Assembly: GCA_030040595.1 (NCBI GenBank)
Contig: JASHTL010000071.1
Coordinates: 1-5,481 of the forward strand
DNA from: Microcaldota archaeon
Lineage (GTDB): Archaea > Micrarchaeota > Micrarchaeia > Micrarchaeales > CABMGC01
Length of the DNA: 5,481 nucleotides
Reading direction: 5' to 3'
Positions 1 through 5,208 of this stretch are shown here, in pieces. Under the pieces are notes generated by a model that was not told the DNA's origin, searched no databases, and saw only the letters and a program-made list of their open reading frames with translations. Each line of letters opens with the position of its first letter. The first letter of the stretch is position 1. The translations under genes and the position numbers were made by a program.

Positions 1-62
1 TTACAAGGGATCAGAGGGAAAAGATACTTTATGGCAACACCGCAAGGCTGTTGGACCTCTGA
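1..62 (+). CDS. C-terminal end of a probable amidohydrolase (partial)
   Basis: Reading from base 3, the plus strand encodes 19 residues ending at TGA 60-62, including KILYGNTARLLDL. This matches the usual last helix of TIM-barrel metal-dependent hydrolases of the amidohydrolase_2 type, which often end in a pattern like I-x-x-x-N-A-x-R-L-x-x-L. The rest of the gene lies before the window, so metal ligands and substrate cannot be judged. Its stop codon is immediately followed by the complement of the M20 gene's stop codon, so the two genes converge with no spacer. The call rests on this short tail alone. The other two plus frames are also open here, but their products resemble nothing. Confidence 0.5.
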   Translation, partial: TRDQREKILYGNTARLLDL

Positions 63-1142
63 TTATCTTAGCGAGACGATATTCACTACTGTTTCCGAGA
101 GTTTGCGCAACTCCGAGATCCTGATCCTTTCTTTAGGCGTATGTGCATTTTCCGATCCGTGTGCAAGTACTATGCAGCTTATGCCATGCTGCATGAATAT
201 GTTGGTGTCAGTGGACTCCCATGGTCTCTTTATCACTGGCTTGACGCCCGCTTTCCGCATGCTGGTTTTTGCTAGCTCAACCAGTTTCCATTCCTTGCTT
301 CCTTTTCCATGGTGATATCCAGGGATCATCTTGTCAAAATGGATCTTATAGGACACGCCATTGCTTTTTGCCATCCTTTCCAGTGAGGTTACCAGGTGGC
401 TTTTATAAGAATCTACATCAGCCTTATGGAAGCTGCGCACCTCTCCTTCGGCCGTCAGTACACCCGGTATTGCATTGCGCACCTCACCTGTCCTCACGAT
501 GCCTATGTTTGCTACAGTAAGCGGGTTTATCCTGCCGAGTTGAAGCTCGTTGAGCAGGTTCTTGAAGGCAAGCAACGCGTTCCTGCCGCTTTCCGGTTTT
601 GAAGCGTGCGCACTTCTTCCCTGGATAGTCAATTGAAAGCTGTTATAGTATGGCGATGCCACTACGATCTCTCCGACCGGTGCGTTGGAATCGAGGCAGA
701 ACCCTTCCCTTGCCTTTGCAAGCTTGTAATCAAAATACACGGCGCCGTAACTGCCTATCTCTTCCGACTTTGTGAATGCGGCTTCTATGGGCCTGTGTCT
801 TGCACCACTCCTCCTCAGCCTCTCCATAGCGTCTATTATAGCAGCTATGCCTGCCTTATCGTCTGCGCCAAGCACATAATGGCCATCGCTTACAATACTT
901 CCATCCACAATCCGCGCTCTGAACTTCCCTCCAGGCCTTACAGTGTCCATGTGCGACGTAAAGAATACTGGCGTACCTTCGCCTTCCAAGCGGGCAAATA
1001 CGTTTCCATGCCTGTCTAATCTTACTATGTCTGCAGTCTTCCTCAGACGCCTTAAAATATACTGACCAACATTTGCCTCTTCATCCGTAGGGGAAGGTAT
1101 CTCCGCCAGGTCCATGAATAATCTTACAATCGAGTCTGCCAT
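63..1142 (-). CDS. M20-family zinc metallopeptidase / deacylase, PepT-like
   Basis: 359 residues, close to full length for the family. The di-metal site of M20 enzymes is complete: HMDT (ligand H64, D66), the bridging aspartate in GADDKAG (D94), the catalytic glutamate and ligand in SEEIG (E127, E128), D151 in CLDSN, and the late histidine in NAHTPKERI (H334). A lid/dimerisation domain spans about 160-275 and carries RSAHA (H179). GADDKAG and the SDG preceding it are typical of peptidase T and YqjE-like members, not of classical DapE or ArgE. Members cleave a C-N bond in small peptides or N-acyl amino acids in the cytoplasm. No signal peptide is seen. The gene starts 9 bases after lysA, so the two are probably co-transcribed and translationally coupled. 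That context makes deacylation of an acyl-DAP intermediate possible, but an aminopeptidase is equally plausible. The Shine-Dalgarno (SD) site is weak. Confidence 0.88.
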   Translation of the reverse strand: MADSIVRLFMDLAEIPSPTDEEANVGQYILRRLRKTADIVRLDRHGNVFARLEGEGTPVFFTSHMDTVRPGGKFRARIVDGSIVSDGHYVLGADDKAGIAAIIDAMERLRRSGARHRPIEAAFTKSEEIGSYGAVYFDYKLAKAREGFCLDSNAPVGEIVVASPYYNSFQLTIQGRSAHASKPESGRNALLAFKNLLNELQLGRINPLTVANIGIVRTGEVRNAIPGVLTAEGEVRSFHKADVDSYKSHLVTSLERMAKSNGVSYKIHFDKMIPGYHHGKGSKEWKLVELAKTSMRKAGVKPVIKRPWESTDTNIFMQHGISCIVLAHGSENAHTPKERIRISELRKLSETVVNIVSLR

Positions 1143-1151
1143 AGCATCAAC

Positions 1152-2429
1152 TTATTTATGAAAAATCACAGTGCGCAGAACATCTTCCTTTGTTTCCCTC
1201 CTTCTCATAACCAATTCTTTGCCGGTTTTTGTTATCAATAATTCCATGGGCCGCGGTATTGAATTATACTGGTTGCTCATGCTATAGACATATGCGCCAG
1301 CATTCAACACCGCTAGGGTGTCGCCCACGCTTACTGAAGGAAGGCTCCTGTCCCTTGCTATAGCGTCAGTATTCTCACATATCTGACCTACCACTGTAGC
1401 CTTTCCGCTGTTCGGTCTTCCCATCCTATTTGCTACAAGTATCTCATGATGCGCATTGTATAGTGCCGGCCTGATCAACACATTCATTCCTATATCTGTG
1501 CCTATAAACGTCTTTGAGTATCTCTTTACATTGTTGACCGTGCCCAGCAATATTGTAGTATCCGCAACCAGGTAGCGACCAGGCTCCACTGTAAGGGTGG
1601 GGTTACCCAAATCCGATTTGTCACAGCCATCCCTGAATCTGTCCACTACGAGTTTTGCCGTTCTCTCAATGTCTAGATCATGATCTTCGTTCCTGTATGG
1701 GACTCCCAGTCCTCCGCCGATGTCTATGAATTCAAATTCTATCCCAATCTTTTTCGCTATGCGTCCCGCTACCTCCGTTATCCTTGATGTTATGGCAGCA
1801 AAATATTCCGGGCTCAGGACGTTAGATCCGCCCATTGCATGTATACCGAAGCGTTTTACTCCTGATTTCTTCGCCAGAGCGTAGCATTTCATTATGTGCG
1901 TCTCAGGTATTCCAAACTTGGCCTGGGGTCCTGCTGTGACGATTCCGGGAAACTCGCCCTTTCCAAACCCCGGGTTAAGCCTGAACGAGACGAGATCCGG
2001 GTTAGCATATCTCAGCGCGAGTTCATATTGGCCAATATCGTCAAAGTTGACAGGAATGTGCCTATCAATAGCGTATCTAAAATCTTCAGCAGAGACATTG
2101 TTCGGCGAGAACATGATCCTATCTCTAGGAACCCCTGCCATAAGCGCTATGTCTATTTCCCCAACTGATGCAACATCTGTTCCACCGCCTCTCTTTGCAA
2201 TGATTGCAATTATGTTTGGATTCGGATTCGCCTTTATCGCGTAGTTTATCCTGAAGTTCCTGTAATTCTTCCTGAACGCAGAGACTATCCTTGAATAATT
2301 GTCTATCAGCCTCCTTTCTGATGTGATGAGAAGCGGTGTGCCATACTTCTTCGCGAGCACTGTGGCATCTATCCCGTCAAAATAGAGCCTTCCATGTCTA
2401 TTAGCAATAAGTTCTGACGATAGTGCCAT
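1152..2429 (-). CDS. lysA: Diaminopimelate decarboxylase (LysA-type, fold-type III PLP enzyme)
   Basis: 425 residues, the usual DAP decarboxylase length. The N-terminal alanine-racemase-like barrel has the PLP lysine in NYAIKANPN (K66), FRLNPG (149-154), H197 in HAMGGSN, the phosphate-binding glycines in DIGGGLGVPY (236-245) and EPGR (282-285). The C-terminal beta domain has RPALY (320-324), CENTD (C351, E352) and GAYVYSMSNQYN (Y380, Y388), residues that contact the distal end of DAP in known LysA enzymes. This supports conversion of meso-DAP to lysine and CO2. The barrel motif HAMGGSN replaces the common HIGSQ, marking a divergent subgroup. The gene follows the GNAT gene by 45 bases. That gap contains AATAAAAG on the minus strand (about 2457-2464), a weak TATA-like stretch that could be an internal promoter. 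The M20 gene follows after 9 bases. A related amino-acid decarboxylase is the main alternative. Confidence 0.9.
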   Translation of the reverse strand: MALSSELIANRHGRLYFDGIDATVLAKKYGTPLLITSERRLIDNYSRIVSAFRKNYRNFRINYAIKANPNPNIIAIIAKRGGGTDVASVGEIDIALMAGVPRDRIMFSPNNVSAEDFRYAIDRHIPVNFDDIGQYELALRYANPDLVSFRLNPGFGKGEFPGIVTAGPQAKFGIPETHIMKCYALAKKSGVKRFGIHAMGGSNVLSPEYFAAITSRITEVAGRIAKKIGIEFEFIDIGGGLGVPYRNEDHDLDIERTAKLVVDRFRDGCDKSDLGNPTLTVEPGRYLVADTTILLGTVNNVKRYSKTFIGTDIGMNVLIRPALYNAHHEILVANRMGRPNSGKATVVGQICENTDAIARDRSLPSVSVGDTLAVLNAGAYVYSMSNQYNSIPRPMELLITKTGKELVMRRRETKEDVLRTVIFHK

Positions 2430-2474
2430 GCCAACACACTTCTTTGGACGATAAGCCTTTTATTGATGCCAGCT

Positions 2475-3353
2475 CTATCTGCGCGGAGACATATTCACAG
2501 GGGTGCCAGCACCGCCATCGCCTCTCCTTGACTCCAGGTTGCTGTTTACTCTGTATGCCATTCCTGCATCTGATACGAAAAGTACGCACATGCCGTCAAG
2601 CGCAGAAGGAAGCGGTTTACCCTTTTCGTTCCTTGGAAGCGTTCCCTCGTTCAGCATCTTCAGCGCTGCGGTTACCTCATATCCATTGCCTATTCTCGCA
2701 AAGCACACGTTTGACGGTTCTATATGCATGCCAGAACCGAAAGGAGGATTGCACGTACATGTGAGTCTTGCTATCTCCGAAAACTGGAGATGGTTCTGGA
2801 ACTGCATGTTGCTGTAGCCGTTTGCGTAAAATGCACCCCTGAATGCGAGCTCGGTACCGACTTGTTTCATTGTGGCTACCACAAGCGTCCTTTCGCTGTC
2901 GCCCCTGCCCCTGTATATGTCAAGGAGATCGCCTATGAGCACCCCTGCTAGACCGCTTTCCCTGTAACCTCGGGCCAGAACCACCGTTCCCATCTCATAG
3001 ACTATCTCAGGTGCAGATATTCCGAGTTTCTGCCTGTCCTGATCAGTAAGCCTGTTCTTTAACCTTGCATATCCTATTGCTTCATCCCTATTAGTGTCAA
3101 CGAATATGGATGCCATGCCGGTATCAAAACGTCTGACCAGCTCGCTTGTCCTGCCGCCGAAGTTGATATCGGGCTCAACCCTTGCGAGTCTGACCAGAGG
3201 TTGCATCATCTTCAAGATCGGCCGATGCTCATAGGCGGAAAGCTCATGGTCTGCTGCCCTCAGGGCAACGATACCTTGCCTGCCGCCGTACTCCAAAGGA
3301 ACTGCTCCTATGCCTGCGTCAAGCGCCATCCTATAATTGCTCCTTACTGCCAT
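2475..3353 (-). CDS. GNAT-like acyltransferase, substrate unknown
   Basis: 292 residues. The centre looks like a GNAT (N-acyltransferase) fold. A strand, ASIFVDTNRDEAIGYARLK (81-99), is followed by a motif-A-like segment, EMGTVVLARGYRESGLAGVL (120-139), for binding the acyl-CoA pyrophosphate. A motif-B-like segment, FRGAFYANGYSN (171-182), comes after it. The acyl-CoA loop is R-G-Y-R-E-S-G-L-A-G, a variant of Q/R-x-x-G-x-G/A. I do not recognise residues 1-75 or the stretch after about 200. The last 20 residues are rich in Gly, Arg and Ser and look disordered. There are no membrane segments or signal peptide. The ATG start has a GAGG site 9 bases upstream (3366-3363) and a TATA box about 60 bases upstream. 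It is the first gene of the probable operon with lysA and the M20 gene, which suggests a role in amino-acid metabolism, perhaps N-acylation. This functional link is inference. Confidence 0.68.
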   Translation of the reverse strand: MAVRSNYRMALDAGIGAVPLEYGGRQGIVALRAADHELSAYEHRPILKMMQPLVRLARVEPDINFGGRTSELVRRFDTGMASIFVDTNRDEAIGYARLKNRLTDQDRQKLGISAPEIVYEMGTVVLARGYRESGLAGVLIGDLLDIYRGRGDSERTLVVATMKQVGTELAFRGAFYANGYSNMQFQNHLQFSEIARLTCTCNPPFGSGMHIEPSNVCFARIGNGYEVTAALKMLNEGTLPRNEKGKPLPSALDGMCVLFVSDAGMAYRVNSNLESRRGDGGAGTPVNMSPRR

Positions 3354-3410
3354 ATCGCATTGCCTCTAAATCATATGATATCTCTGCAGCTATTACTATG
3401 ATTCTGATAC

Positions 3411-3418
3411 TATATATA
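3411..3418 (-). promoter_or_regulatory. TATA box for the GNAT-lysA-M20 operon
   Basis: TATATATA lies in the right place for an archaeal promoter reading leftwards. With the usual spacing of about 26 bases from box centre to start site, transcription would begin near 3385-3392. That gives a leader of about 32-39 bases that contains the GAGG ribosome-binding site. The upstream bases on the minus strand (ATAATC) are only a weak BRE. No promoter as clear was seen elsewhere on the minus strand. Confidence 0.55.
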
Positions 3419-3423
3419 GATTA

Positions 3424-3439
3424 TGTTACTGCAGTAACA
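3424..3439. promoter_or_regulatory. Perfect 16-bp palindrome, candidate operator
   Basis: TGTTACTGCAGTAACA equals its own reverse complement across all 16 bases; the flanking pair (A/A) breaks the symmetry. It sits upstream of both divergent TATA boxes, about 5 bases from the minus-strand box and next to the plus-strand BRE. Its half-sites TGTTA and TAACA are centred 11 bp apart, one helical turn, as expected for a dimeric helix-turn-helix protein. An Lrp/AsnC-type factor or the adjacent ACT protein are candidate binders; the identity is not shown by the sequence. Confidence 0.6.
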
Positions 3440-3453
3440 AAAGTGTTATATAT
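3439..3453 (+). promoter_or_regulatory. BRE and TATA box for the ACT-domain gene
   Basis: A purine run AAAAG (3439-3443) stands 2 bases before TTATATAT (3446-3453), a good archaeal BRE/TATA pair. The predicted start site is near 3475, giving a leader of about 15 bases that just includes the SD. A second TATA-like stretch at 3464-3472 would place transcription start at or inside the coding region and is less likely. Confidence 0.55.
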
Positions 3454-3474
3454 CTGCTGGTGGTATATATAACA
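3444..3474. repeat. Inverted repeat with 10-bp arms over the ACT-gene core promoter
   Basis: TGTTATATAT (3444-3453) and ATATATAACA (3465-3474) are exact reverse complements separated by 11 bases (CTGCTGGTGGT). The outer five bases, TGTTA and TAACA, are the same as the ends of the nearby 16-bp palindrome. The left arm contains the TATA box and the right arm ends at the predicted start site. A protein bound here would block the promoter, which fits an autorepressor. Part of the symmetry comes from the self-complementary TATATA run, so the arm length overstates its significance. Confidence 0.5.
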
Positions 3475-3484
3475 GGAAGGTGAG
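3475..3484 (+). promoter_or_regulatory. Shine-Dalgarno site that fixes the TTG start of the ACT-domain gene
   Basis: GGAAGGTGAG contains GGTGA (3479-3483), complementary to the 16S rRNA tail, 7 bases before TTG at 3491. An in-frame stop (TAA 3470-3472) lies upstream with no ATG or GTG between it and the TTG. The next in-frame GTG (3500) is too far from the SD. Confidence 0.7.
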
Positions 3485-3490
3485 TCGTTT

Positions 3491-4168
3491 TTGGTAACTG
3501 TGTCACATGTTGTAACAAGAATTCTTGAGGACATGCCATTTCTAGAAGAAGCGCTTGTAAGGGACATAATCAACTATGCATATCTTGCAGAAATGATCAA
3601 ACCCCAGGTGGAGCAGGAGATGCGCAAACCCATCAAGCGCTCGGCTATCGTCATGGCAATAAGGCGGTTCAGGGAGACACTCAAGGCTGGCACTGTAGAG
3701 GCATTGCACGTGGACTTTCACGAGAGCGACATAACAGTGCGATCTGGCATATTCGAGATAACCGTGGTAAAGGACAGGAATACGGTAGGCGAGGTCCAGA
3801 AGCTCTACGACATAGTTGACATTGCAAGAGGCGACCTGCTAACGGTCACGCAGGGGTTGTACGAGATAACGATACTTTCGAACACGAGATACAAAGAGCA
3901 GATACAGAAGCTCTTCGCGAAGGACCAGACCCTGAAGGTGACTGAAGGACTCGCGTCGCTGATGGTGAAAATCTCAATGAGATCAGCGGAGTCGGTCGGC
4001 GTGCTCTATGTGCTTGTAAAGGCTCTCTCTTGGAACAATGTGAACATAGCAGAGATAGTCTCAACGCTTACGGAAGAGATCTTCATAATAAAGGAGGAGG
4101 ACACTGCAGTGGCATTCAACGCTATCAAAGGTCTTGTCAAGGAGAGCGCCAGCTATCCTTCGAAATAA
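3491..4168 (+). CDS. ACT-domain protein, predicted regulator of amino-acid metabolism
   Basis: 225 residues from a TTG start chosen for its well-placed SD. Residues 1-65 are helical and include DIINYAYLAEMIKPQVEQE (25-43) and a segment with AIVMAIRRF (52-60). This resembles the N-terminal, possibly winged-helix, part of archaeal proteins annotated as ACT-containing regulators of amino-acid metabolism. Three related strand segments follow: ITVRSGIFEITV (81-92), LTVTQGLYEITI (117-128) and LKVTEGLASLMV (148-159). The last 55 residues form a recognisable ACT domain, with VGVLYVLVKALSWNNVNIAE (169-188) and a following strand EEIFIIKEED (195-204), as in aspartokinase regulatory domains. ACT domains bind amino acids. 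No kinase or other catalytic domain is present, so it is probably a sensor or transcription regulator. It stands between the asd and lysA clusters behind palindromic sites. DNA binding is inference. Its last 16 bases overlap the asd gene tail. Confidence 0.78.
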   Translation: MVTVSHVVTRILEDMPFLEEALVRDIINYAYLAEMIKPQVEQEMRKPIKRSAIVMAIRRFRETLKAGTVEALHVDFHESDITVRSGIFEITVVKDRNTVGEVQKLYDIVDIARGDLLTVTQGLYEITILSNTRYKEQIQKLFAKDQTLKVTEGLASLMVKISMRSAESVGVLYVLVKALSWNNVNIAEIVSTLTEEIFIIKEEDTAVAFNAIKGLVKESASYPSK

Positions 4169-5208
4169 CCCTTTGACTTCAGCAGTTCCGCGTTAAGCAG
4201 CGCAGCGCCTGCTGCACCCCTGACCAGGTTGTGGCTCAGTATAGTGAACTTGTAATCAAGCACGCTGCACTTTCTCAGCTTTCCAATGCTCACGGTCATT
4301 CCGCTTCCCAGGTTCGCATCGAGCTTCGGCTGGGGCCTGTTCGGCTCCCTGTGATACGCAATCGGATGCTCTGGTGCCGTGGGAAGTCCAAGGCTTTTTA
4401 GTGGATTGAAACCTTTCCATGCAGCAAGTATCTCGTTCTCATCCGCATGCTTGGAGAGCTGCACGCTTATCGCTTCTGTATGGCCATGCCTTACCGCAAC
4501 CCTGTTGCACTGCGCGCTTATCCTGAACGCAGCGTCCTGTATCTTGCCGTTCTTCATGGTCCCAAGGATCTTTAGCGGCTCAGATTCCATCTTCTCCTCC
4601 TCATCCCTGATGTATGGGAGCACATTGTCCACTATGTCCATTGAGGCAACTCCTGGATAACCTGCGCCGCTAAGGGCCTGCATCGTTGTTGCAATCACTT
4701 TCTCTATGCCAAACTTGTCAAACAGCGGTTTGAGAACTACGCACATGCCTATCGTCGAGCAGTTAGGATCTGTGACTATGAACCCTTTCCACTTCCTCAG
4801 TTTCTGCTGCACCCTGATCAGATCTAGATGTTCTGCATTTATCTCCGGAATCAGGAGCGGCACATCTCTGTCCATCCTATGGTTCTTCGCATTGCTCGAT
4901 ACTCCGTATCCATTCCTGGCGAAACTCTCCTCTATCTCGTGGGCAACGCTAGAGTCCAGTGCCGAGAAGACGAATTTGCAATCCAGCTTCGGCGTGCACT
5001 CCCTGACTTTCAGGTCCTTCGCGTATGCCGGTATTTCCGAAGAGACATTCCACCTGCCGTCAAGCGCTTCCTCATAAGTCTTGCCAGCGGATCTTTCCGA
5101 TGCAGCAAGTTCCGTCACCTCGAACCACGGGTGTCTGTCGAGCATCTGGACCAGCGTCTGCCCTACCATTCCAGTTGCTCCCAATATTCCCACAGGTATC
5201 TTATCCAT
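4153..5208 (-). CDS. asd: Aspartate-semialdehyde dehydrogenase (archaeal/fungal type)
   Basis: 351 residues, normal for this class. The enzyme reduces beta-aspartyl phosphate to aspartate semialdehyde with NADPH, the branch point for lysine, threonine and methionine. The Rossmann nucleotide loop GATGMVG is at 10-16 and SALDSS at 82-87. SSNAKNHRM (104-112) and VPLLIPEIN (116-124) are typical of the archaeal/fungal form. The catalytic cysteine is C150 in DPNCST, and QALSGAGYPG spans 177-186. The active-site histidine is H243 in RHGHTE with R240 nearby. HNLVRGAAGA (326-335) closes the NADP site. The ATG follows the aspartokinase stop codon with no gap (TAG then ATG), and a GGTG ribosome site lies inside the kinase gene 5 bases upstream (5217-5214). 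The two genes therefore form one operon with coupled translation. The 3' end overlaps the convergent ACT-protein gene by 16 bases. Confidence 0.96.
   Translation of the reverse strand: MDKIPVGILGATGMVGQTLVQMLDRHPWFEVTELAASERSAGKTYEEALDGRWNVSSEIPAYAKDLKVRECTPKLDCKFVFSALDSSVAHEIEESFARNGYGVSSNAKNHRMDRDVPLLIPEINAEHLDLIRVQQKLRKWKGFIVTDPNCSTIGMCVVLKPLFDKFGIEKVIATTMQALSGAGYPGVASMDIVDNVLPYIRDEEEKMESEPLKILGTMKNGKIQDAAFRISAQCNRVAVRHGHTEAISVQLSKHADENEILAAWKGFNPLKSLGLPTAPEHPIAYHREPNRPQPKLDANLGSGMTVSIGKLRKCSVLDYKFTILSHNLVRGAAGAALLNAELLKSKGYFEG

Larger units (their letters stand above)
3354..3490. promoter_or_regulatory. Divergent promoter region between the GNAT gene and the ACT-domain gene
   Basis: This 137-base AT-rich spacer separates divergently transcribed genes. 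From left to right it holds the GNAT leader with its GAGG site, a 10-bp palindrome ATCATATGAT (3370-3379), the minus-strand TATA box (3411-3418), a perfect 16-bp palindrome (3424-3439), the plus-strand BRE/TATA (3439-3453), an inverted repeat over that TATA box (3444-3474) and the SD of the ACT gene. Its density of paired signals is unlike the tight junctions elsewhere in the window and marks it as the main control point. Confidence 0.75.

Noticed and set aside
31..315. Plus-strand open frame of 94 codons at the left edge
   Set aside because: It overlaps the M20 coding sequence on the opposite strand and the amidohydrolase tail in another frame. The third frame, ending at 62, gives a recognisable family ending instead.
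606..1019. Plus-strand open frame of 137 codons opposite the M20 gene
   Set aside because: It lies entirely within a gene whose complete metal site is conserved on the other strand; its product is low-complexity and Cys-rich, as expected of a shadow frame.
2401..2589. Minus-strand open frame of 62 codons across the GNAT-lysA junction
   Set aside because: It sits in a different frame over the end of the GNAT gene and the start of lysA, shows no family features and has no distinct ribosome site.
3370..3379. Palindrome ATCATATGAT as a separate operator
   Set aside because: It is only 10 bp, made of AT-rich steps that are common by chance here, and does not share the TGTTA half-site.
3464..3472. 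Second TATA box for the ACT-domain gene
   Set aside because: Standard spacing would start transcription at or after the TTG start codon and lose the SD; the box at 3446-3453 has a better BRE and leaves a sensible leader.
3444..3474. RNA hairpin or terminator formed by the 10-bp inverted repeat
   Set aside because: The likely transcription start is near 3475, so the repeat would not be in the RNA; the arms are AT-only apart from one pair and no T-run follows.
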